Shown: piece after piece, positions 28,709-42,654 of the stretch
Layout: every line of letters starts with the position of its first letter
Numbering within the stretch: the stretch's first letter is position 1
From: Micromonospora musae
GTDB taxonomy: Bacteria > Actinomycetota > Actinomycetes > Mycobacteriales > Micromonosporaceae
Length of the DNA: 64,000 nt
Assembly: GCF_003626635.1 (NCBI RefSeq)
Contig: NZ_RAZT01000003.1
Location: 124,001-188,000, forward strand
Reading direction: 5' to 3'
Notes under the pieces: model-generated
Databases searched by the model: none
Told to the model about the DNA's origin: nothing
Seen by the model: only the letters and a program-made list of their open reading frames with translations
Program-made: the position numbers and the translations under genes

Positions 28709-29668
28709 TCAGAGCAGCGCGTCGAGCGCGACCGCGGCGAAGACGATGGTCAGGTACGTCGTCGACCAGTGGAAGAGCCGCATCGGCTTGACCGCCTGGC
28801 CGCTCGCCGCCCGCCGGGCCAGCTTGTGCGCCTCGACCACGAAGATGCCGCCCACCACCAGCGTCGGCACGCCGTAGACGACGCTCATGCCGAGCGGCCA
28901 GGCCGCCAGCGACGTCAGCACGGTCAACCAGGCGAAGATCAGGATCTCGGCGTTCACCCGGCGGGTGGAGGCCACCACCGGCAGCATCGGGATCCCGGCG
29001 CGGGCGTAGTCGTCCTTGTACTTCATGGCCAGCGGGTAGAAGTGCGGCATCTGCCAGAAGAAGACCACCCCGAAGAGCGCCCAGGCGGCCGGCGCGAGCG
29101 AGCCGGTGACCGCGGCCCAGCCGATCAGCACCGGCGCCGCCCCACAGGCGCCGCCCCAGAACGTGTTCGCCGCCGTGGTGCGCTTGAGCCAGAGCGTGTA
29201 GATCACGTCGTAGTACACGATCGCGGCCAGGGTGAGCCCGGCGGCGAGCAGGTTGGTGAAGGTGGCCATCAGCGCGACGGAGATGACGGCGAGCGTGAGG
29301 CCGAAGACGAGCGCGCTGCGCGGCGAGACCGTGTGCGCGGGCAGCGGCCGCCGCTTCGTCCGCCGCATCAACTGGTCGATGTCCCGGTCGATGTAGCAGT
29401 TGATCACGCTGGCCGCGCCGGCGGCGAGCGATCCGCCGACCAGCACCACGGCGACGAGCCAGAGCGAGGGCAACCCGTCGGCGGCTAGCATCATCGCCGG
29501 CACCGTGGTGACCAGCAGCAGCTCGACGATCCGCGGCTTGGTCAGCGCCACGTACGCCGCAACGATCGCCCGGACGTCCCGACGCGGAGCGACCGAGTCC
29601 TCCACCACCGTCCGCACGGGCGGCTGCCCGGCGGAGTCGCTGACGGGGCGCTCGGTGATCATGCTCAC
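28709..29668 (-). CDS. ctaB: heme O synthase (protoheme IX farnesyltransferase) CtaB
   Basis: A 319-residue UbiA-type membrane prenyltransferase with about nine hydrophobic segments. It farnesylates protoheme for cytochrome oxidase. The Asp-rich site is [20 protein letters not shown]; the second is in [15 protein letters not shown] 29668 is preferred because GGAAGGTGG precedes it by 6 nt; ATG 29662 lies too far from it. It is divergent from the tkt operon, the usual actinobacterial arrangement. Confidence 0.95.
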   Translation of the reverse strand: MSMITERPVSDSAGQPPVRTVVEDSVAPRRDVRAIVAAYVALTKPRIVELLLVTTVPAMMLAADGLPSLWLVAVVLVGGSLAAGAASVINCYIDRDIDQLMRRTKRRPLPAHTVSPRSALVFGLTLAVISVALMATFTNLLAAGLTLAAIVYYDVIYTLWLKRTTAANTFWGGACGAAPVLIGWAAVTGSLAPAAWALFGVVFFWQMPHFYPLAMKYKDDYARAGIPMLPVVASTRRVNAEILIFAWLTVLTSLAAWPLGMSVVYGVPTLVVGGIFVVEAHKLARRAASGQAVKPMRLFHWSTTYLTIVFAAVALDALL

Positions 29669-29931
29669 GGATTGCCACCTTCCGGCGTCGGAGCGGGAGA
29701 TTCGGATCGGCCGGACCCGATTCGGGCCCCACACCGCCCACACACTACGCGCTGTCGTTTTGGCTGCCCGGCCGACCCGGCAACGGTGCGGGTCGTCACA
29801 CGTTCCGACCTACCACGAATCCCCCCTGCGGAGTACCAAGGACCATGTAGTGATCCCCGGGCGGACGTTTAGGACGGCTCGATAGGGTCACCAATGAGGG
29901 TTCCGCCCATCTGCCGAGGAGCACAACCAAC

Positions 29932-32064
29932 GTGGCTGCCAACCAATCTGAGAACGACCTCAACTGGTCCGACCTCGACCGCCGGGCCGTCGACACCGTA
30001 CGTGTGTTGGCCATGGACGCCGTGGAGAAATCCGGCAACGGGCACCCCGGCACCGCGATGAGCCTCGCGCCCGCGGCGTACCTCCTCTTCAACCGGGTGA
30101 TGCGGCACGACCCGGCGAACCCGACCTGGCCCGGACGCGACCGGTTCGTGCTCTCCGCCGGGCACTCGAGCCTGACGCTCTACATCCAGCTCTTCCTCTC
30201 CGGCTACCCGCTGAACCTCGAGGACCTGAAGTCGCTGCGCCAGTGGGGCTCGCTCACCCCGGGCCACCCGGAGCACGGGCACACCCCGGGCGTGGAGACC
30301 ACCACCGGCCCGCTCGGCCAGGGCCTGGGCAACGCGGTGGGCATGGCGATGGCCACCCGCCGCGAGCGCGGCCTCTTCGACCCGGAGACCTCGGGCACCT
30401 CCCCCTTCGACCACCACATCTGGTGCATCGCCTCCGACGGCGACATCGAGGAGGGCATCAGCCACGAGGTCAGCGCCCTCGCCGGCCACCAGCAGCTGGG
30501 CAACCTCGTCGTCATCTACGACGACAACGAGATCTCCATCGAGGACGACACCCGGATCGCCAAGAGCGAGGACGTGGCGGCGCGCTACGAGGCGTACGGC
30601 TGGCACGTGCAGACGGTCGACTGGCGCCGCGGCGACGCCGACCAGGGCGACTACCACGAGGACGTGGAGGCGCTGTACCGGGCGCTGCTGGCCGCCAAGG
30701 CGGAGACCGGCCGCCCCTCGATCATCGCGCTGCGCACCATCATCGGCTGGCCCGCGCCGAACAAGAAGAACACCGGCAAGATCCACGGTTCGGCGCTCGG
30801 CGCGGACGAGGTGGCCGCCACTAAGAAGATCCTCGGCTTCGACCCGGCGCAGACGTTCGCCGTCGACGACGAGGTGCTCGCCCACGCCCGCCTGACGCTG
30901 ACCCGCGGCGAGCAGGCCCGGCAGCAGTGGGAGACCACCTTCGGCAGCTGGGCGAAGACCAACCCGGAGCGCAAGGCGCTCTACGACCGGATGGCCGACC
31001 GAGCCCTGCCGGCGGGCTGGACGGACGTGCTGCCGGAGTTCCCCGCCGATGCCAAGGGCGTCGCGACCCGGGCCGCCTCCGCCAAGGTGCTGGACTCGCT
31101 CGCTCCGGTCCTGCCGGAGCTCTGGGGCGGCTCGGCCGACCTCGCCGAGAGCAACAACACCACCATGAAGGGCGAGCCGTCGTTCATTCCGGCCGCGCAC
31201 GCCACCAAGGCGTTCCCCGGTCACGAGTACGGTCGCACCCTGCACTTCGGTATCCGTGAGCACGCCATGGGCGCGATCCTCAACGGCATCACCCTGCACG
31301 GCGGCACCCGGCCCTACGGCGGCACCTTCCTGGTCTTCAGCGACTACATGCGGCCCTCGGTGCGGCTCGCCGCGCTGATGAAGCTGCCGGTCATCTACGT
31401 CTGGACGCACGACTCGATCGGCCTCGGCGAGGACGGCCCGACCCACCAGCCGGTGGAGCACCTCACCGCGCTGCGGGCGATCCCCGGCCTCGACGTGGTC
31501 CGCCCCGCCGACGCCAACGAGACCGCGTGGGCGTGGCGGGTGGCGCTGGAGCACACCGACCGGCCGACCGCGCTCGCGCTGAGCCGGCAGGCGCTGCCGA
31601 CGCTGGACCGCGGCACGCTGGGCGGCGCCGAGGGCGTGGCCCGCGGCGGGTACGTGCTGGCCGAGGCGTCCAACTCCCAGCCGCAGGTGATCCTCGTCGG
31701 CACCGGCTCCGAGGTGCAGCTCTGCCTCACCGCCCGGGACCGGCTGGAGGCCGAGGGCATTCCCACCCGCGTCGTCTCGATGCCCTGCCAGGAGTGGTTC
31801 GCCGAGCAGAACGAGGCCTACCGGGAGTCGGTCCTGCCACGCGGGGTAAAGGCACGGGTGAGCGTGGAGGCGGGCATCGCGATGTCCTGGCGGCACATCG
31901 TCGGCGACTGCGGCGAGAGCGTCAGCCTGGAGCACTACGGCGCCAGCGCCCCGCACAGCGTGCTTTTCGAGCAGTTCGGGTTCACCCCCGACCGGATCGT
32001 GGCCGCCGCGCGCGCGTCGCTGACCCGGGTGGGCGAGATCACCGGTTACACGACCGGAAACTGA
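29932..32064 (+). CDS. tkt: transketolase
   Basis: A 710-residue thiamine-diphosphate enzyme that transfers two-carbon units in the pentose phosphate pathway. The TPP motif is SDGDIEEG followed by [10 protein letters not shown]; the phosphate-binding HAMGAILNG and the C-terminal transketolase domain are complete. GTG 29932 is preceded by GAGGAG about 11 nt upstream. First gene of tkt-tal-pgi-zwf-opcA-pgl; the promoter must lie in the 263-bp spacer shared with ctaB. Confidence 0.97.
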   Translation: MAANQSENDLNWSDLDRRAVDTVRVLAMDAVEKSGNGHPGTAMSLAPAAYLLFNRVMRHDPANPTWPGRDRFVLSAGHSSLTLYIQLFLSGYPLNLEDLKSLRQWGSLTPGHPEHGHTPGVETTTGPLGQGLGNAVGMAMATRRERGLFDPETSGTSPFDHHIWCIASDGDIEEGISHEVSALAGHQQLGNLVVIYDDNEISIEDDTRIAKSEDVAARYEAYGWHVQTVDWRRGDADQGDYHEDVEALYRALLAAKAETGRPSIIALRTIIGWPAPNKKNTGKIHGSALGADEVAATKKILGFDPAQTFAVDDEVLAHARLTLTRGEQARQQWETTFGSWAKTNPERKALYDRMADRALPAGWTDVLPEFPADAKGVATRAASAKVLDSLAPVLPELWGGSADLAESNNTTMKGEPSFIPAAHATKAFPGHEYGRTLHFGIREHAMGAILNGITLHGGTRPYGGTFLVFSDYMRPSVRLAALMKLPVIYVWTHDSIGLGEDGPTHQPVEHLTALRAIPGLDVVRPADANETAWAWRVALEHTDRPTALALSRQALPTLDRGTLGGAEGVARGGYVLAEASNSQPQVILVGTGSEVQLCLTARDRLEAEGIPTRVVSMPCQEWFAEQNEAYRESVLPRGVKARVSVEAGIAMSWRHIVGDCGESVSLEHYGASAPHSVLFEQFGFTPDRIVAAARASLTRVGEITGYTTGN

Positions 32065-32081
32065 AGGGGAGCGTGGACGAA

Positions 32082-33260
32082 ATGACGGACAGACTGAGCG
32101 AGCTGAGCGCCGCCGGCGTGGCCATCTGGCTCGACGACCTCTCCCGGACCCGGCTGACCTCCGGCGGGCTGGACCAGCTGCGCCGGGAGAAGCACGTGGC
32201 CGGGGTCACCACGAACCCGACGATCTTCGCGAAGGCGCTGAGCGACGCCGACGAGTACAACTGGCAGCTGCGGGACCTCGCCACCCGGGGTGTGGAGGTC
32301 GAGGAGGCCGTCCGCATGCTCACCACGTACGACGTACGGTGGGCCTGCGACGTGATGCGCCCGTCGTACGAGAAGAGCGGTGGCGTCGACGGCCGGGTCT
32401 CCATCGAGGTCGACCCGCGGCTGGCGCACGACAGCGAGAAGACGGTCGCCGAGGCGAAGGCCCTCTGGTGGCTGGTCGACCGCCCGAACCTCTTCATCAA
32501 GATCCCGGCGACCGAGGCCGGCCTGCCGGCGATCACCGCGACGCTCGCCGAGGGGATCAGCGTGAACGTCACGCTGATCTTCGGGCTGGACCGCTACTCG
32601 CAGGTCATGGAGGCCTTCCTCGCCGGCCTCGAGCAGGCGAAGGCGAACGGGCACGACCTGTCCAAGATCGGGTCGGTGGCCTCGTTCTTCGTCTCCCGGG
32701 TCGACAGCGAGGTGGACAAGCGACTTGAGAAGACCGGCTCGGAGAGCGCGAAGGCGCTGCGCGGCAAGGCCGCCATCGCCAACGCCCAGCTGGCGTACGA
32801 GCGCTACGGCGAGGTCTTCTCCTCCGACCGGTGGCAGGCGCTGGCCGACGCCGGGGCGCACCCGCAGCGGCCGCTGTGGGCCTCCACCTCGACCAAGAAC
32901 CCGGACTACCGGGACGTCATCTACGTCGAGCAGCTGATCGCCCCCGGCACGGTCAACACCATGCCGGAGTCGGTGATCAAGGCGTACGCCGACCACGGCG
33001 AGACCCAGGCCGACACCATCACCGGCGAGTACGAAGCCGCTCGCAAGGTCTTCTCCGATCTCGAGGCGGCCGGCGTCAACATGGCCGAGGTGATCGACGT
33101 GCTGGAGCGCGAGGGCGTGGAGAAGTTCGAGGCGAGCTGGCTGGAGCTGCTCGACGGCGTACGCAAGTCGCTGGAGTCGGCGGCGCAGGGCGTGGGCGCT
33201 CCGGGCCGGGTGGCGCAGGGCAACGCCAAGGCGGCGGCGAAGGCGGGGGGCAACGCGTGA
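32082..33260 (+). CDS. tal: transaldolase
   Basis: A 392-residue TIM-barrel enzyme moving dihydroxyacetone units between sugar phosphates. The Schiff-base lysine is in [11 protein letters not shown]; the N-terminal [13 protein letters not shown] is also diagnostic. It is of the long actinobacterial (TalB-like, single-domain) type. ATG 32082 is 17 bp after the tkt stop with AGGGGA upstream; GTG 32073 is too close to that site. Its TGA overlaps pgi. Confidence 0.96.
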   Translation: MTDRLSELSAAGVAIWLDDLSRTRLTSGGLDQLRREKHVAGVTTNPTIFAKALSDADEYNWQLRDLATRGVEVEEAVRMLTTYDVRWACDVMRPSYEKSGGVDGRVSIEVDPRLAHDSEKTVAEAKALWWLVDRPNLFIKIPATEAGLPAITATLAEGISVNVTLIFGLDRYSQVMEAFLAGLEQAKANGHDLSKIGSVASFFVSRVDSEVDKRLEKTGSESAKALRGKAAIANAQLAYERYGEVFSSDRWQALADAGAHPQRPLWASTSTKNPDYRDVIYVEQLIAPGTVNTMPESVIKAYADHGETQADTITGEYEAARKVFSDLEAAGVNMAEVIDVLEREGVEKFEASWLELLDGVRKSLESAAQGVGAPGRVAQGNAKAAAKAGGNA

Positions 33261-34906
33261 GCGACTTGCTCTCCACCCCGGCCGAGTCGGCCGCGGGACT
33301 GACCGTGCACGGGGCGGAGGCGGTCGACAAGGCCGCCCCGGCCTCCACCCGCGACGCGCTGGTCAGCGGTGGCGTCCCCGCCAAGCTGGCCGCGAAGGAC
33401 CCGACCCTCTGGGGGCCGGACGCCGAGGCCGAGGCGAAGGTCCGCCTCGGCTGGGTGGACACCCACCGGCGCAGCCGGGAACTGCTGCCCCAGCTCGCCG
33501 AGCTGAAGGCGGAGCTGGCCGACCTCGACCACGTGGTGCTCGCCGGCATGGGCGGTTCGTCGCTGGCCCCCGAGGTGATCACCCGTACGCTCGGCCGGCC
33601 GTTGACCGTGCTGGACACCACCGACCCGGGCCAGGTACGCGCTGCTCTCGGTGACCGGCTCGAGCGCACCGTCGTGGTGGTCGCGAGCAAGTCCGGCTCG
33701 ACCGTGGAGACCGACAGCCACCGCCGGGCGTACCTGCAGGCGTTCCTGGACGCCGGGATGACCGAGGCGGAGGCCGGACGGCACTTCGTCATCGTCACCG
33801 ACCCGGGCTCCCCGCTCGAGGAGACCGCCGCCGGAATGGGCGCCTTCACCGTGCTGGCCGACCCGAACGTCGGTGGCCGCTACTCGGCGCTCACCGCGTT
33901 CGGGCTGGTCCCGTCGGCGCTGGCCGGCGTGGAGGTCTCCGAACTGCTCGACCAGGCCGACGCGCTGGCCGCCACCCTCACCGGCGACAAGGACAATCCC
34001 GCCCTGGCGCTGGGCGCGGCGCTCGGCGCGGCCGCCACGGACGGCCGGGACAAGGTCGCCCTGGTCTCCGACGGCACCGGCATCGACGGACTCGGCGACT
34101 GGGCCGAGCAGCTGATCGCCGAGTCCACCGGCAAGTCCGGGGTCGGCATCCTGCCGGTGGTGGTGGAGTCCCCGCAGAGCGCCGGCGCCAAGGGCGCGGA
34201 CGTGCTCTCGGTGAGCTACGGCGGCGCGCTCGCCGCGGGCGAGGTGCCCGGCGGCGGGGGCGACCCGGACGTCGCGGTCAACGGCCCACTCGGCGCACAG
34301 TTCCTGGCCTGGGAGTACGCCACCGCGGTGGCCGGCGCCGTGCTCGGCATCGACCCGTTCAACCAGCCGAACGTCACCGAGTCCAAGGAGAACACCAACA
34401 AGATCCTGGCCGAGGGGCTGCCGGCGGAGACGCCGTCGTTCACCGAGGGCGCGATCGAGGTGTACGCCCCGGCCGGCGCCCCGGGCGACCTGGCCGGCGT
34501 GCTGCGCTGGCTCCTCGACGGGCTGGGCGACGACGGGTACCTCGCGGCGATGGCGTACCTCGACCGGTTCGCCGACGCCGACACGGCCCGGCTGCGCCCG
34601 CTGCTGGCCGAGGCCTCCGGGCGACCGGTCACCTTCGGCTGGGGCCCGCGCTTCCTGCACTCCACCGGCCAGTACCACAAGGGCGGCCCGCAGGTCGGCA
34701 GCTACCTTCAGCTGACCGGCGCGGTGAGCGAGGACCTGCCGGTACCGGGCAAGCCGTACACCTTCGGCGAGCTGCAGGCCGCCCAGGCCGCCGGTGACCG
34801 GCAGGCGCTCGCCGGGCGGAACCGCCCGGTGCTCCGCCTGCACCTGACCGACCGGTCCGCGGGCGTGGCCCAGCTGCTCGATGCGGCCCGGGGATTGCGG
34901 GCGTGA
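33257..34906 (+). CDS. pgi: glucose-6-phosphate isomerase
   Basis: A 549-residue phosphoglucose isomerase of the actinobacterial type found beside transaldolase. Sugar-phosphate binding is seen in [15 protein letters not shown] and [10 protein letters not shown], and the catalytic His/Lys regions lie near the C-terminus ([12 protein letters not shown]). It begins at GTG 33257 in a 4-bp overlap with tal. The protein is divergent from E. coli Pgi and lacks its classic signatures, resembling instead the Pgi half of bifunctional Tal-Pgi proteins. Confidence 0.94.
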   Translation: MSDLLSTPAESAAGLTVHGAEAVDKAAPASTRDALVSGGVPAKLAAKDPTLWGPDAEAEAKVRLGWVDTHRRSRELLPQLAELKAELADLDHVVLAGMGGSSLAPEVITRTLGRPLTVLDTTDPGQVRAALGDRLERTVVVVASKSGSTVETDSHRRAYLQAFLDAGMTEAEAGRHFVIVTDPGSPLEETAAGMGAFTVLADPNVGGRYSALTAFGLVPSALAGVEVSELLDQADALAATLTGDKDNPALALGAALGAAATDGRDKVALVSDGTGIDGLGDWAEQLIAESTGKSGVGILPVVVESPQSAGAKGADVLSVSYGGALAAGEVPGGGGDPDVAVNGPLGAQFLAWEYATAVAGAVLGIDPFNQPNVTESKENTNKILAEGLPAETPSFTEGAIEVYAPAGAPGDLAGVLRWLLDGLGDDGYLAAMAYLDRFADADTARLRPLLAEASGRPVTFGWGPRFLHSTGQYHKGGPQVGSYLQLTGAVSEDLPVPGKPYTFGELQAAQAAGDRQALAGRNRPVLRLHLTDRSAGVAQLLDAARGLRA

Positions 34907-36456
34907 GGATGGGCGACGTGGAAGAGTCGGAGCGGAGCGCCGGGAACCCGCTGCGCGATCCGCAGGACCGCCGGCTGCCGCGGATTCCCGAGCCGTGCGC
35001 ACTGGTGATCTTCGGGGTCACTGGCGACCTGGCCCGGAAGAAGCTGCTGCCGGCGGTCTACGACCTCGCCAACCGTGGGCTGCTGCCCCCGGGTTTCGTG
35101 GTGCTCGGCTTCGCGCGCCGAGACTGGGGTGACGGCGACTTCGAGACGCTGGCCTGCGAGGCGGCCCGCAAGCACGCCCGCACGCCCTGGCGGGAAGAGG
35201 TCTGGGCGCGGCTCGCCGGCAACATCAAGTTCGTGGGTGGGTCGTTCGACGACGACGAGGCCTTCGACCAGCTGGCGGGCACGCTCGACGAGCTGCGGGA
35301 GACGCACGGCATCCCCGGCAACGCGGCGTTCTACTTCAGCATCCCCCCGGCGGCCTTCCCGGTGGTGCTCAAGCAGCTCGCCCGCACCGGCATGGCGGAC
35401 AATGCCAAGTCCGGCGGCTGGCGCCGGGTCGTGGTGGAGAAGCCGTTCGGGCACGACCTGCCGTCGGCGAAGGCGCTCAACGACCTGGTGGACAACGTCT
35501 TCACCAGCAAGGACGTCTTCCGGATCGACCACTACCTGGGCAAGGAGACGGTCCAGAACATCCTGGCCCTGCGGTTCGCGAACAACCTCTTCGAGCCGCT
35601 CTGGAACTCCAAGTACGTCGACTCGGTACAGATCACCATGGCCGAGGACGTCGGGATCGGCAGCCGCGCCGGCTTCTACGACTCGGCGGGCGCGGCCCGC
35701 GACGTCTTCCAGAACCACCTCCTCCAGCTGCTCGCCCTGGTGGCGATGGAGGAGCCGACGAGCTTCCACCCGGACGAGATCCGCACCGAGAAGCTGAAGG
35801 TGCTCAAGGCGATCACCCTGCCGAAGGACGTCACCCAGGGCACCGTCCGCGGCCAGTACCTGCCCGGCTGGGTGGCCGGTGAGCGGGCCGTCGGCTACCT
35901 CGAGGAGGAGGGCGTCCCCCAGGACTCCACCACCGAGACGTACGTGGCGGTCCGGCTGGGCATCCAGAACCGGCGCTGGGCGGAGGTGCCGTTCTACATC
36001 CGGGCCGGCAAGCGCCTGCCCCGACGGGTCACCGAGGTGGCCATCATGTTCAAGAACGCGCCGCACCTGCCGTTCAATCCGACCGACGTCGAGTCGCTCG
36101 GCAACAACCAGCTCGTCATCCGGGTGCAGCCCGACGAGGGCGTGGTGCTGAAGTTCGGCTCGAAGGTGCCGGGCACCGCCATGGAGGTCCGCGACATCGC
36201 GATGGACTTCCAGTACGGCGAGGCGTTCACCGAGTCGAGCCCCGAGGCGTACGAGCGGCTGGTGCTGGACGTCCTCATCGGCGACCGTACGCTCTTCCCG
36301 GACGCCGCCGAGGTCGAGCAGAGCTGGCAGGTCGTCGACCCGCTGGAGCGGGCCTGGACGGGCGTCAAGCCGGAGCCGTACCGTGCCGGCGAGTGGGGCC
36401 CCCGGGCCGCGGACGAGATGGTGGCCCGGGAGGGCCGCAGCTGGCGGCGGGCGTGA
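34903..36456 (+). CDS. zwf: glucose-6-phosphate 1-dehydrogenase
   Basis: A 517-residue NADP enzyme opening the oxidative pentose phosphate pathway. Cofactor loop [14 protein letters not shown] is near residue 35-48 and the active-site signature is RIDHYLGKE. It starts at GTG 34903 overlapping the pgi stop by 4 bp (ATG 34909 is possible). A perfect 14-bp hairpin stands between it and opcA. Confidence 0.97.
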   Translation: MRMGDVEESERSAGNPLRDPQDRRLPRIPEPCALVIFGVTGDLARKKLLPAVYDLANRGLLPPGFVVLGFARRDWGDGDFETLACEAARKHARTPWREEVWARLAGNIKFVGGSFDDDEAFDQLAGTLDELRETHGIPGNAAFYFSIPPAAFPVVLKQLARTGMADNAKSGGWRRVVVEKPFGHDLPSAKALNDLVDNVFTSKDVFRIDHYLGKETVQNILALRFANNLFEPLWNSKYVDSVQITMAEDVGIGSRAGFYDSAGAARDVFQNHLLQLLALVAMEEPTSFHPDEIRTEKLKVLKAITLPKDVTQGTVRGQYLPGWVAGERAVGYLEEEGVPQDSTTETYVAVRLGIQNRRWAEVPFYIRAGKRLPRRVTEVAIMFKNAPHLPFNPTDVESLGNNQLVIRVQPDEGVVLKFGSKVPGTAMEVRDIAMDFQYGEAFTESSPEAYERLVLDVLIGDRTLFPDAAEVEQSWQVVDPLERAWTGVKPEPYRAGEWGPRAADEMVAREGRSWRRA

Positions 36457-36496
36457 CGGGCGTGAGCGGACGGACCATTCGGCACAGCCGCGGGGC

Positions 36497-36527
36497 GCTC
36501 GCGCCGTCGCGGCGCGACGGCGCGAGC
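36497..36527. repeat. intercistronic hairpin between zwf and opcA
   Basis: GCTCGCGCCGTCGC (36497-36510) pairs perfectly with 36514-36527 around a 3-base loop, 11 nt before the opcA ribosome site GGAGG. No T run follows, so it is likelier an mRNA stabiliser or processing element than a terminator. Confidence 0.75.
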
Positions 36528-36547
36528 CGGCGGAGCGGGAGGCTTCA

Positions 36548-37561
36548 GTGATCGGCCTGTGGGACACCACCGGCAACGAGGTGGTCAAGGCGCTCGCCGC
36601 CGAACGGCGCAGCGCGGGCGGCGTGGCCAGCGGGATGGCGCTCACGCTCATCGTGGTGGTGGACGAGAAGCGGGTACGCGAGGCAGAGGCGGCGGCCACC
36701 ATCGCCGCCGCCGCCCACCCCTGCCGGCTGCTGGTGGTGGTCCGCTCCGAGATCGAGCGGGACCGCAGCCGGCTCGACGCGGAGATCGTCGTGGGCGGCC
36801 GGCTCGGCCCCTGCGAGGCCGTGGTCATGCGGATGTACGGCCGGCTGGCGCTGCACGCCGAGTCGGTGGTCATGCCGCTGCTCGTGCCGGACGTGCCCGT
36901 GGTGACCTGGTGGCACGGCGAGCCGCCGGAGGAGATCGCCACCGACTTCCTCGGCGTGGTGGCCGACCGGCGGATCACCGACACCGCGCAGGCCATGGAT
37001 CCGATTGCGGCGCTGCGCAAGCGGGCCCTCGACTACGCCCCCGGCGACACCGACCTGGCCTGGACCCGGATCACCCCGTGGCGCACCCTCGTCGCGGGTG
37101 TCTTCGACACCACCGAGGCGCAAGTCACCGAGGCCACCCTGGTGGCGCCGCGGCAGGACCCGACCGCGGCGCTGATGTGCGGCTGGCTGGGCAGCCGGCT
37201 CGGCATCAGCCCGCGCCTGGAGCCCACCGACGAGTTCCCCCGGTTGCGGGAGGTGCAGCTGCGCTGCGCCAACGGCGACCAGTTCGCGCTGACCCGGGAG
37301 GACGACCTCGCCGTCTTCCGGCGGACCGGTCAGGACGACCGCCAGCTGCCGCTGGTCCGCCGGCCGCTCGGCGACGAGCTGGCCGAGGAGCTGCGCCGGC
37401 TCGACGCCGACCAGGTCTACGCGGAGGCGCTCGGCACCATCGCCGGCGTCACCGGGCTGGAGCAGCGTCCCGCCACCCGGGTCCACGTCTGGAAGGATCC
37501 GGCCACCGCCCAGCGGGCTGAGGCGGGGGTCACCGCGCACACCGGCACCAGCCAGAGCTGA
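36548..37561 (+). CDS. opcA: glucose-6-phosphate dehydrogenase assembly protein OpcA
   Basis: A 337-residue OpcA-family protein that activates or assembles Zwf in Actinobacteria and cyanobacteria. Typical segments are IGLWDTTGNEVVKAL at the start, VVTWWHGEPP in the middle and the long C-terminal domain. GTG 36548 has GGAGG 5 nt upstream. Its position right after zwf supports the role. Confidence 0.95.
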   Translation: MIGLWDTTGNEVVKALAAERRSAGGVASGMALTLIVVVDEKRVREAEAAATIAAAAHPCRLLVVVRSEIERDRSRLDAEIVVGGRLGPCEAVVMRMYGRLALHAESVVMPLLVPDVPVVTWWHGEPPEEIATDFLGVVADRRITDTAQAMDPIAALRKRALDYAPGDTDLAWTRITPWRTLVAGVFDTTEAQVTEATLVAPRQDPTAALMCGWLGSRLGISPRLEPTDEFPRLREVQLRCANGDQFALTREDDLAVFRRTGQDDRQLPLVRRPLGDELAEELRRLDADQVYAEALGTIAGVTGLEQRPATRVHVWKDPATAQRAEAGVTAHTGTSQS

Positions 37562-37632
37562 CGTGACCGCACCCACCCGGGCAACGACGTACCGACCGCC
37601 GGACGGTCGGCTCGACATGAAAAAGGCACAAG

Positions 37633-38403
37633 ATGAGTGAGGCGAGTGTCGCCGTCCACGCGGACGCCGAGTTGCTGGCGCAGGCGGTGGCGGCACGCTT
37701 CGTGGTGAAGCTGCTCGACGCGCAGGCCGAACGGGGCCAGGCAGCCGTCGTGCTGACCGGCGGCCGGATCGCCGCGGCCGTCTACCGGGCCGTGGCGACT
37801 CTGCCGGCGCGGGACGCGGTCGACTGGTCGCGGGTCGACGTCTGGTGGGGCGACGAACGGTTCCTGCCCGCCGGTGATCCGGAGCGTAACGAGACCCAGG
37901 CCCGGGCGGCGCTGCTCGACGCGGTGCCGCTGGACCCGGCCCGGGTGCACCCGATGCCGGCGTCGGACGGCCCGGCCGGGCCCGACCCGGAGGAGGCCGC
38001 CGCCCGGTACGCCGCCGAGCTGGCCGCGGCCGCCCGGCCCGGCACCGCCGAGCTGCCCCACTTCGACGTGCTGATGCTCGGCGTCGGTGAGGACGGGCAC
38101 GTCGCGTCGGTCTTCCCGGAGCACCCGGTGCACTACGAGAGCCGGCCGGTCAGCGCGGTGCGGGGCAGCCCGAAGCCGCCGCCGGTGCGCACCACGCTCA
38201 CCCTGCCGACGATCAACACGGCCGAGGAGGTCTGGCTGGTCGCCAGCGGCGCCGACAAGGCGCGGTCGGTCGGCATGGCCCTGGCCGGCGCCGGGCCGGT
38301 GCAGCTGCCCGCGGCCGGCGTGCGAGGCGTCAGCCGTACCCTCTGGCTGCTGGACCGGCCCGCCGCGGCCGACGTCCCGGCCCGCCTCCGCAGCCTGCGC
38401 TGA
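37633..38403 (+). CDS. pgl: 6-phosphogluconolactonase
   Basis: A 256-residue Pgl/DevB-type hydrolase of the second oxidative pentose phosphate step. Family motifs are VLTGGRIAAAVYR, VDVWWGDERFLP and MLGVGEDGHVASVFPEH. ATG 37633 follows a purine-rich AAAAAGGCACAAG. It is the last gene of the operon and ends 27 bp before a strong terminator. Confidence 0.96.
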   Translation: MSEASVAVHADAELLAQAVAARFVVKLLDAQAERGQAAVVLTGGRIAAAVYRAVATLPARDAVDWSRVDVWWGDERFLPAGDPERNETQARAALLDAVPLDPARVHPMPASDGPAGPDPEEAAARYAAELAAAARPGTAELPHFDVLMLGVGEDGHVASVFPEHPVHYESRPVSAVRGSPKPPPVRTTLTLPTINTAEEVWLVASGADKARSVGMALAGAGPVQLPAAGVRGVSRTLWLLDRPAAADVPARLRSLR

Positions 38404-38430
38404 CCCGCCGGCCTCCCGCACCGCCTCGTT

Positions 38431-38476
38431 CACGGAAAGAGTGGTCATTCCCGAAGGAATGACCACTCTTTCCGTG
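38431..38476. terminator. bidirectional terminator between pgl and rbpA-like gene
   Basis: A perfect 20-bp stem (38431-38450 with 38457-38476), 21 with the next pair, capped by CGAA. It is AT-richer than its surroundings and sits midway between two convergent operons, so it should stop both. Confidence 0.92.
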
Positions 38477-38505
38477 TTCTTGTGCGGGAGAGCGGGGCGC
38501 GGCGG

Positions 38506-38847
38506 TCACCGGCCACGGCGGCGGTGCAGGGCGGCGAGAGCCTCGGCGAGGATCGCGGCGCCCTCCTCGTCGGTGCGCCGCTCCTTCACGTACGCCAGAT
38601 GCGTCTTGAAGGGCTCGGCACGCTGGCGCCCGGGTGGGTTCTCCGCGTCCCGGCCGGCCGGCTGCCCGCACCGCCGGCAGTCCCACTGGGGCGGCGCGTC
38701 GGCTTCTGCGGCGATCAGGATCTCCATCCAGTGCCCGTTGCGGCACCAGTAGACGACCGCGCGGCGCGGAGCCGGCGCGTAGCGCTCGGGTGGGCGTTCG
38801 GGGGCGGATCCGACCCGGGCACCCCGGATCACGTTGCCATGTTGCAC
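38506..38847 (-). CDS. RbpA-family RNA polymerase-binding protein (paralogue type)
   Basis: A 113-residue RbpA-family protein. A CRNGH and a CRRCG pair form a probable zinc site (about 36-60), and the C-terminal FKTHLAYVKERRTDEEG helix corresponds to the sigma-binding region. It lacks the classic RbpA N-terminus and closely recalls the secG-linked Streptomyces relative (from memory), so it is likely a paralogue, not the principal RbpA. It probably binds RNA polymerase near the sigma subunit. Confidence 0.85.
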   Translation of the reverse strand: MQHGNVIRGARVGSAPERPPERYAPAPRRAVVYWCRNGHWMEILIAAEADAPPQWDCRRCGQPAGRDAENPPGRQRAEPFKTHLAYVKERRTDEEGAAILAEALAALHRRRGR

Positions 38848-38922
38848 GGCTGCTCGCTCCTGTCGTCGGAGGGGAACCGCCGCGAGGGGGGACGGCGGGC
38901 GACGCGGTGCAGCAAAAAGTTC

Positions 38923-38954
38923 GCGCGCGGCCCGTCGAGTGACGGACCGCGCGC
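38923..38954 (-). terminator. rho-independent terminator of the gap-pgk-tpiA-secG operon
   Basis: On the minus strand a stem of 8 plus 5 bp (GCGCGCGG and CCGTC against 38941-38954, one bulge pair) with loop GAGT is followed by AACTTTTTGC. It lies about 25 bp after the secG stop, the only canonical stem plus T-run terminator found here. Confidence 0.85.
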
Positions 38955-38979
38955 AGATTGTACGACTCGAGCCGGCCGA

Positions 38980-39243
38980 TCAGGCTCCGCTGCTCATCTG
39001 CAGGCGGAGCCAGAGACCGAGCCCGACGATGCAGGCGAACCAGACGATGCCCACCAGAACGGTGTAGCGGTCGAGGTTCTTCTCCGCCACCGAGGAACCG
39101 GCGAGGCTGGAGCTGACACCCCCGCCGAACATGCTGGACAGCCCACCACCCTTACCTCGGTGCAGCAGAATCAGCATGGTGAGCAGGACGCTCGTGATGA
39201 TCAGCAACACGATCAACGTGTATGCGAACCAGGTCGGCAGCAT
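38980..39243 (-). CDS. secG: SecG protein-export membrane subunit
   Basis: An 87-residue protein with two membrane segments (about 6-26 and 62-82) and the conserved loop LLHRGKGGGLSSMFGG, typical of SecG in the SecYEG channel. It lies 95 bp downstream of tpiA and ahead of the terminator, the usual actinobacterial gap-pgk-tpiA-secG order. Confidence 0.95.
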   Translation of the reverse strand: MLPTWFAYTLIVLLIITSVLLTMLILLHRGKGGGLSSMFGGGVSSSLAGSSVAEKNLDRYTVLVGIVWFACIVGLGLWLRLQMSSGA

Positions 39244-39338
39244 GGCTGGGGTCAGTCCTCTCGTAGCGATCCTCGCCCGGACAGGTCGGGCACGGTGGCA
39301 CCGACCGGCGGACGGGCGGAGTCAAGGATAGCGAGCGA

Positions 39339-40129
39339 TCAGCGAGCGATGTGCTCCGGGAACCGGCAGATCTGTGCGAATTCCTCGGCGTCCAGGCTCG
39401 CCCCGCCCACCAACCCGCCGTCCACGTCCGGCTGGGCCATGGTCGCGGCGACGTTCGACGCCTTGACCGAGCCACCGTAGAGGATCCGGACCTGCGCGGC
39501 GGTGTCCTGGTCGTAGAGCTCGACCAGGCGCTCGCGGACCGACCCGCAGACCTCCTGGGCGTCCTCCGGAGTCGCGGTCTTGCCGGTGCCGATCGCCCAG
39601 ACCGGCTCGTACGCCACGACGATCTTGACGACCTGCTCGGCGGTCAGGCCGCTCAGGGCGCCCTCGAGCTGAACGGCACAGTGCGAAACGTGCCGACCCG
39701 CCTCGCGAACGTCCAGCCCCTCCCCCACGCAGAGGATCGGGGTCAGCCCGTGGGTCAGCGCCGCCTTCACCTTGGCGTTGCAGATGGCGTCGCTCTCGTG
39801 ATGGTGGATCCGCCGCTCGGAGTGCCCGACCACCACGTACGTGCAGCCGAGCTTCGCCAGCAACGGTCCGGAGATGTCACCGGTGTACGCGCCGGAGGCG
39901 TGCGGCGACAGATCCTGCGCGCCGTAGCCGATGAGCAGCTTGTCGCCCTCCACCGCGGTCTGCACGGTACGCAGATCGGTGTACGGCGGCAGGACCACCA
40001 CCTCGACGTCGGTGAGCTGCTTCTCGGTGAGGCTCGCCGCCAGCTTCTGCACGAGCAGGTTGGCCTCGAGGTGGTTGAGGTTCATCTTCCAGTTGCCGGC
40101 CATCAGCGGCCGGCGGGTGGGGCCCGCCA

Positions 40130-40130
<1 letters not shown>
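39339..40130 (-). CDS. tpiA: triosephosphate isomerase
   Basis: A 263-residue TIM barrel interconverting the two triose phosphates. Catalytic residues are Lys in GNWKMN, His in VVGHSERR and Glu in [13 protein letters not shown]; the phosphate-loop GGSVKASN is intact. ATG 40130 overlaps the pgk stop (TGATG). Confidence 0.97.

Positions 40131-42654
<2,524 letters not shown>

Noticed and set aside
29869..31956. A 695-codon minus-strand open frame
   Set aside because: It is antisense to transketolase and has no domain character.
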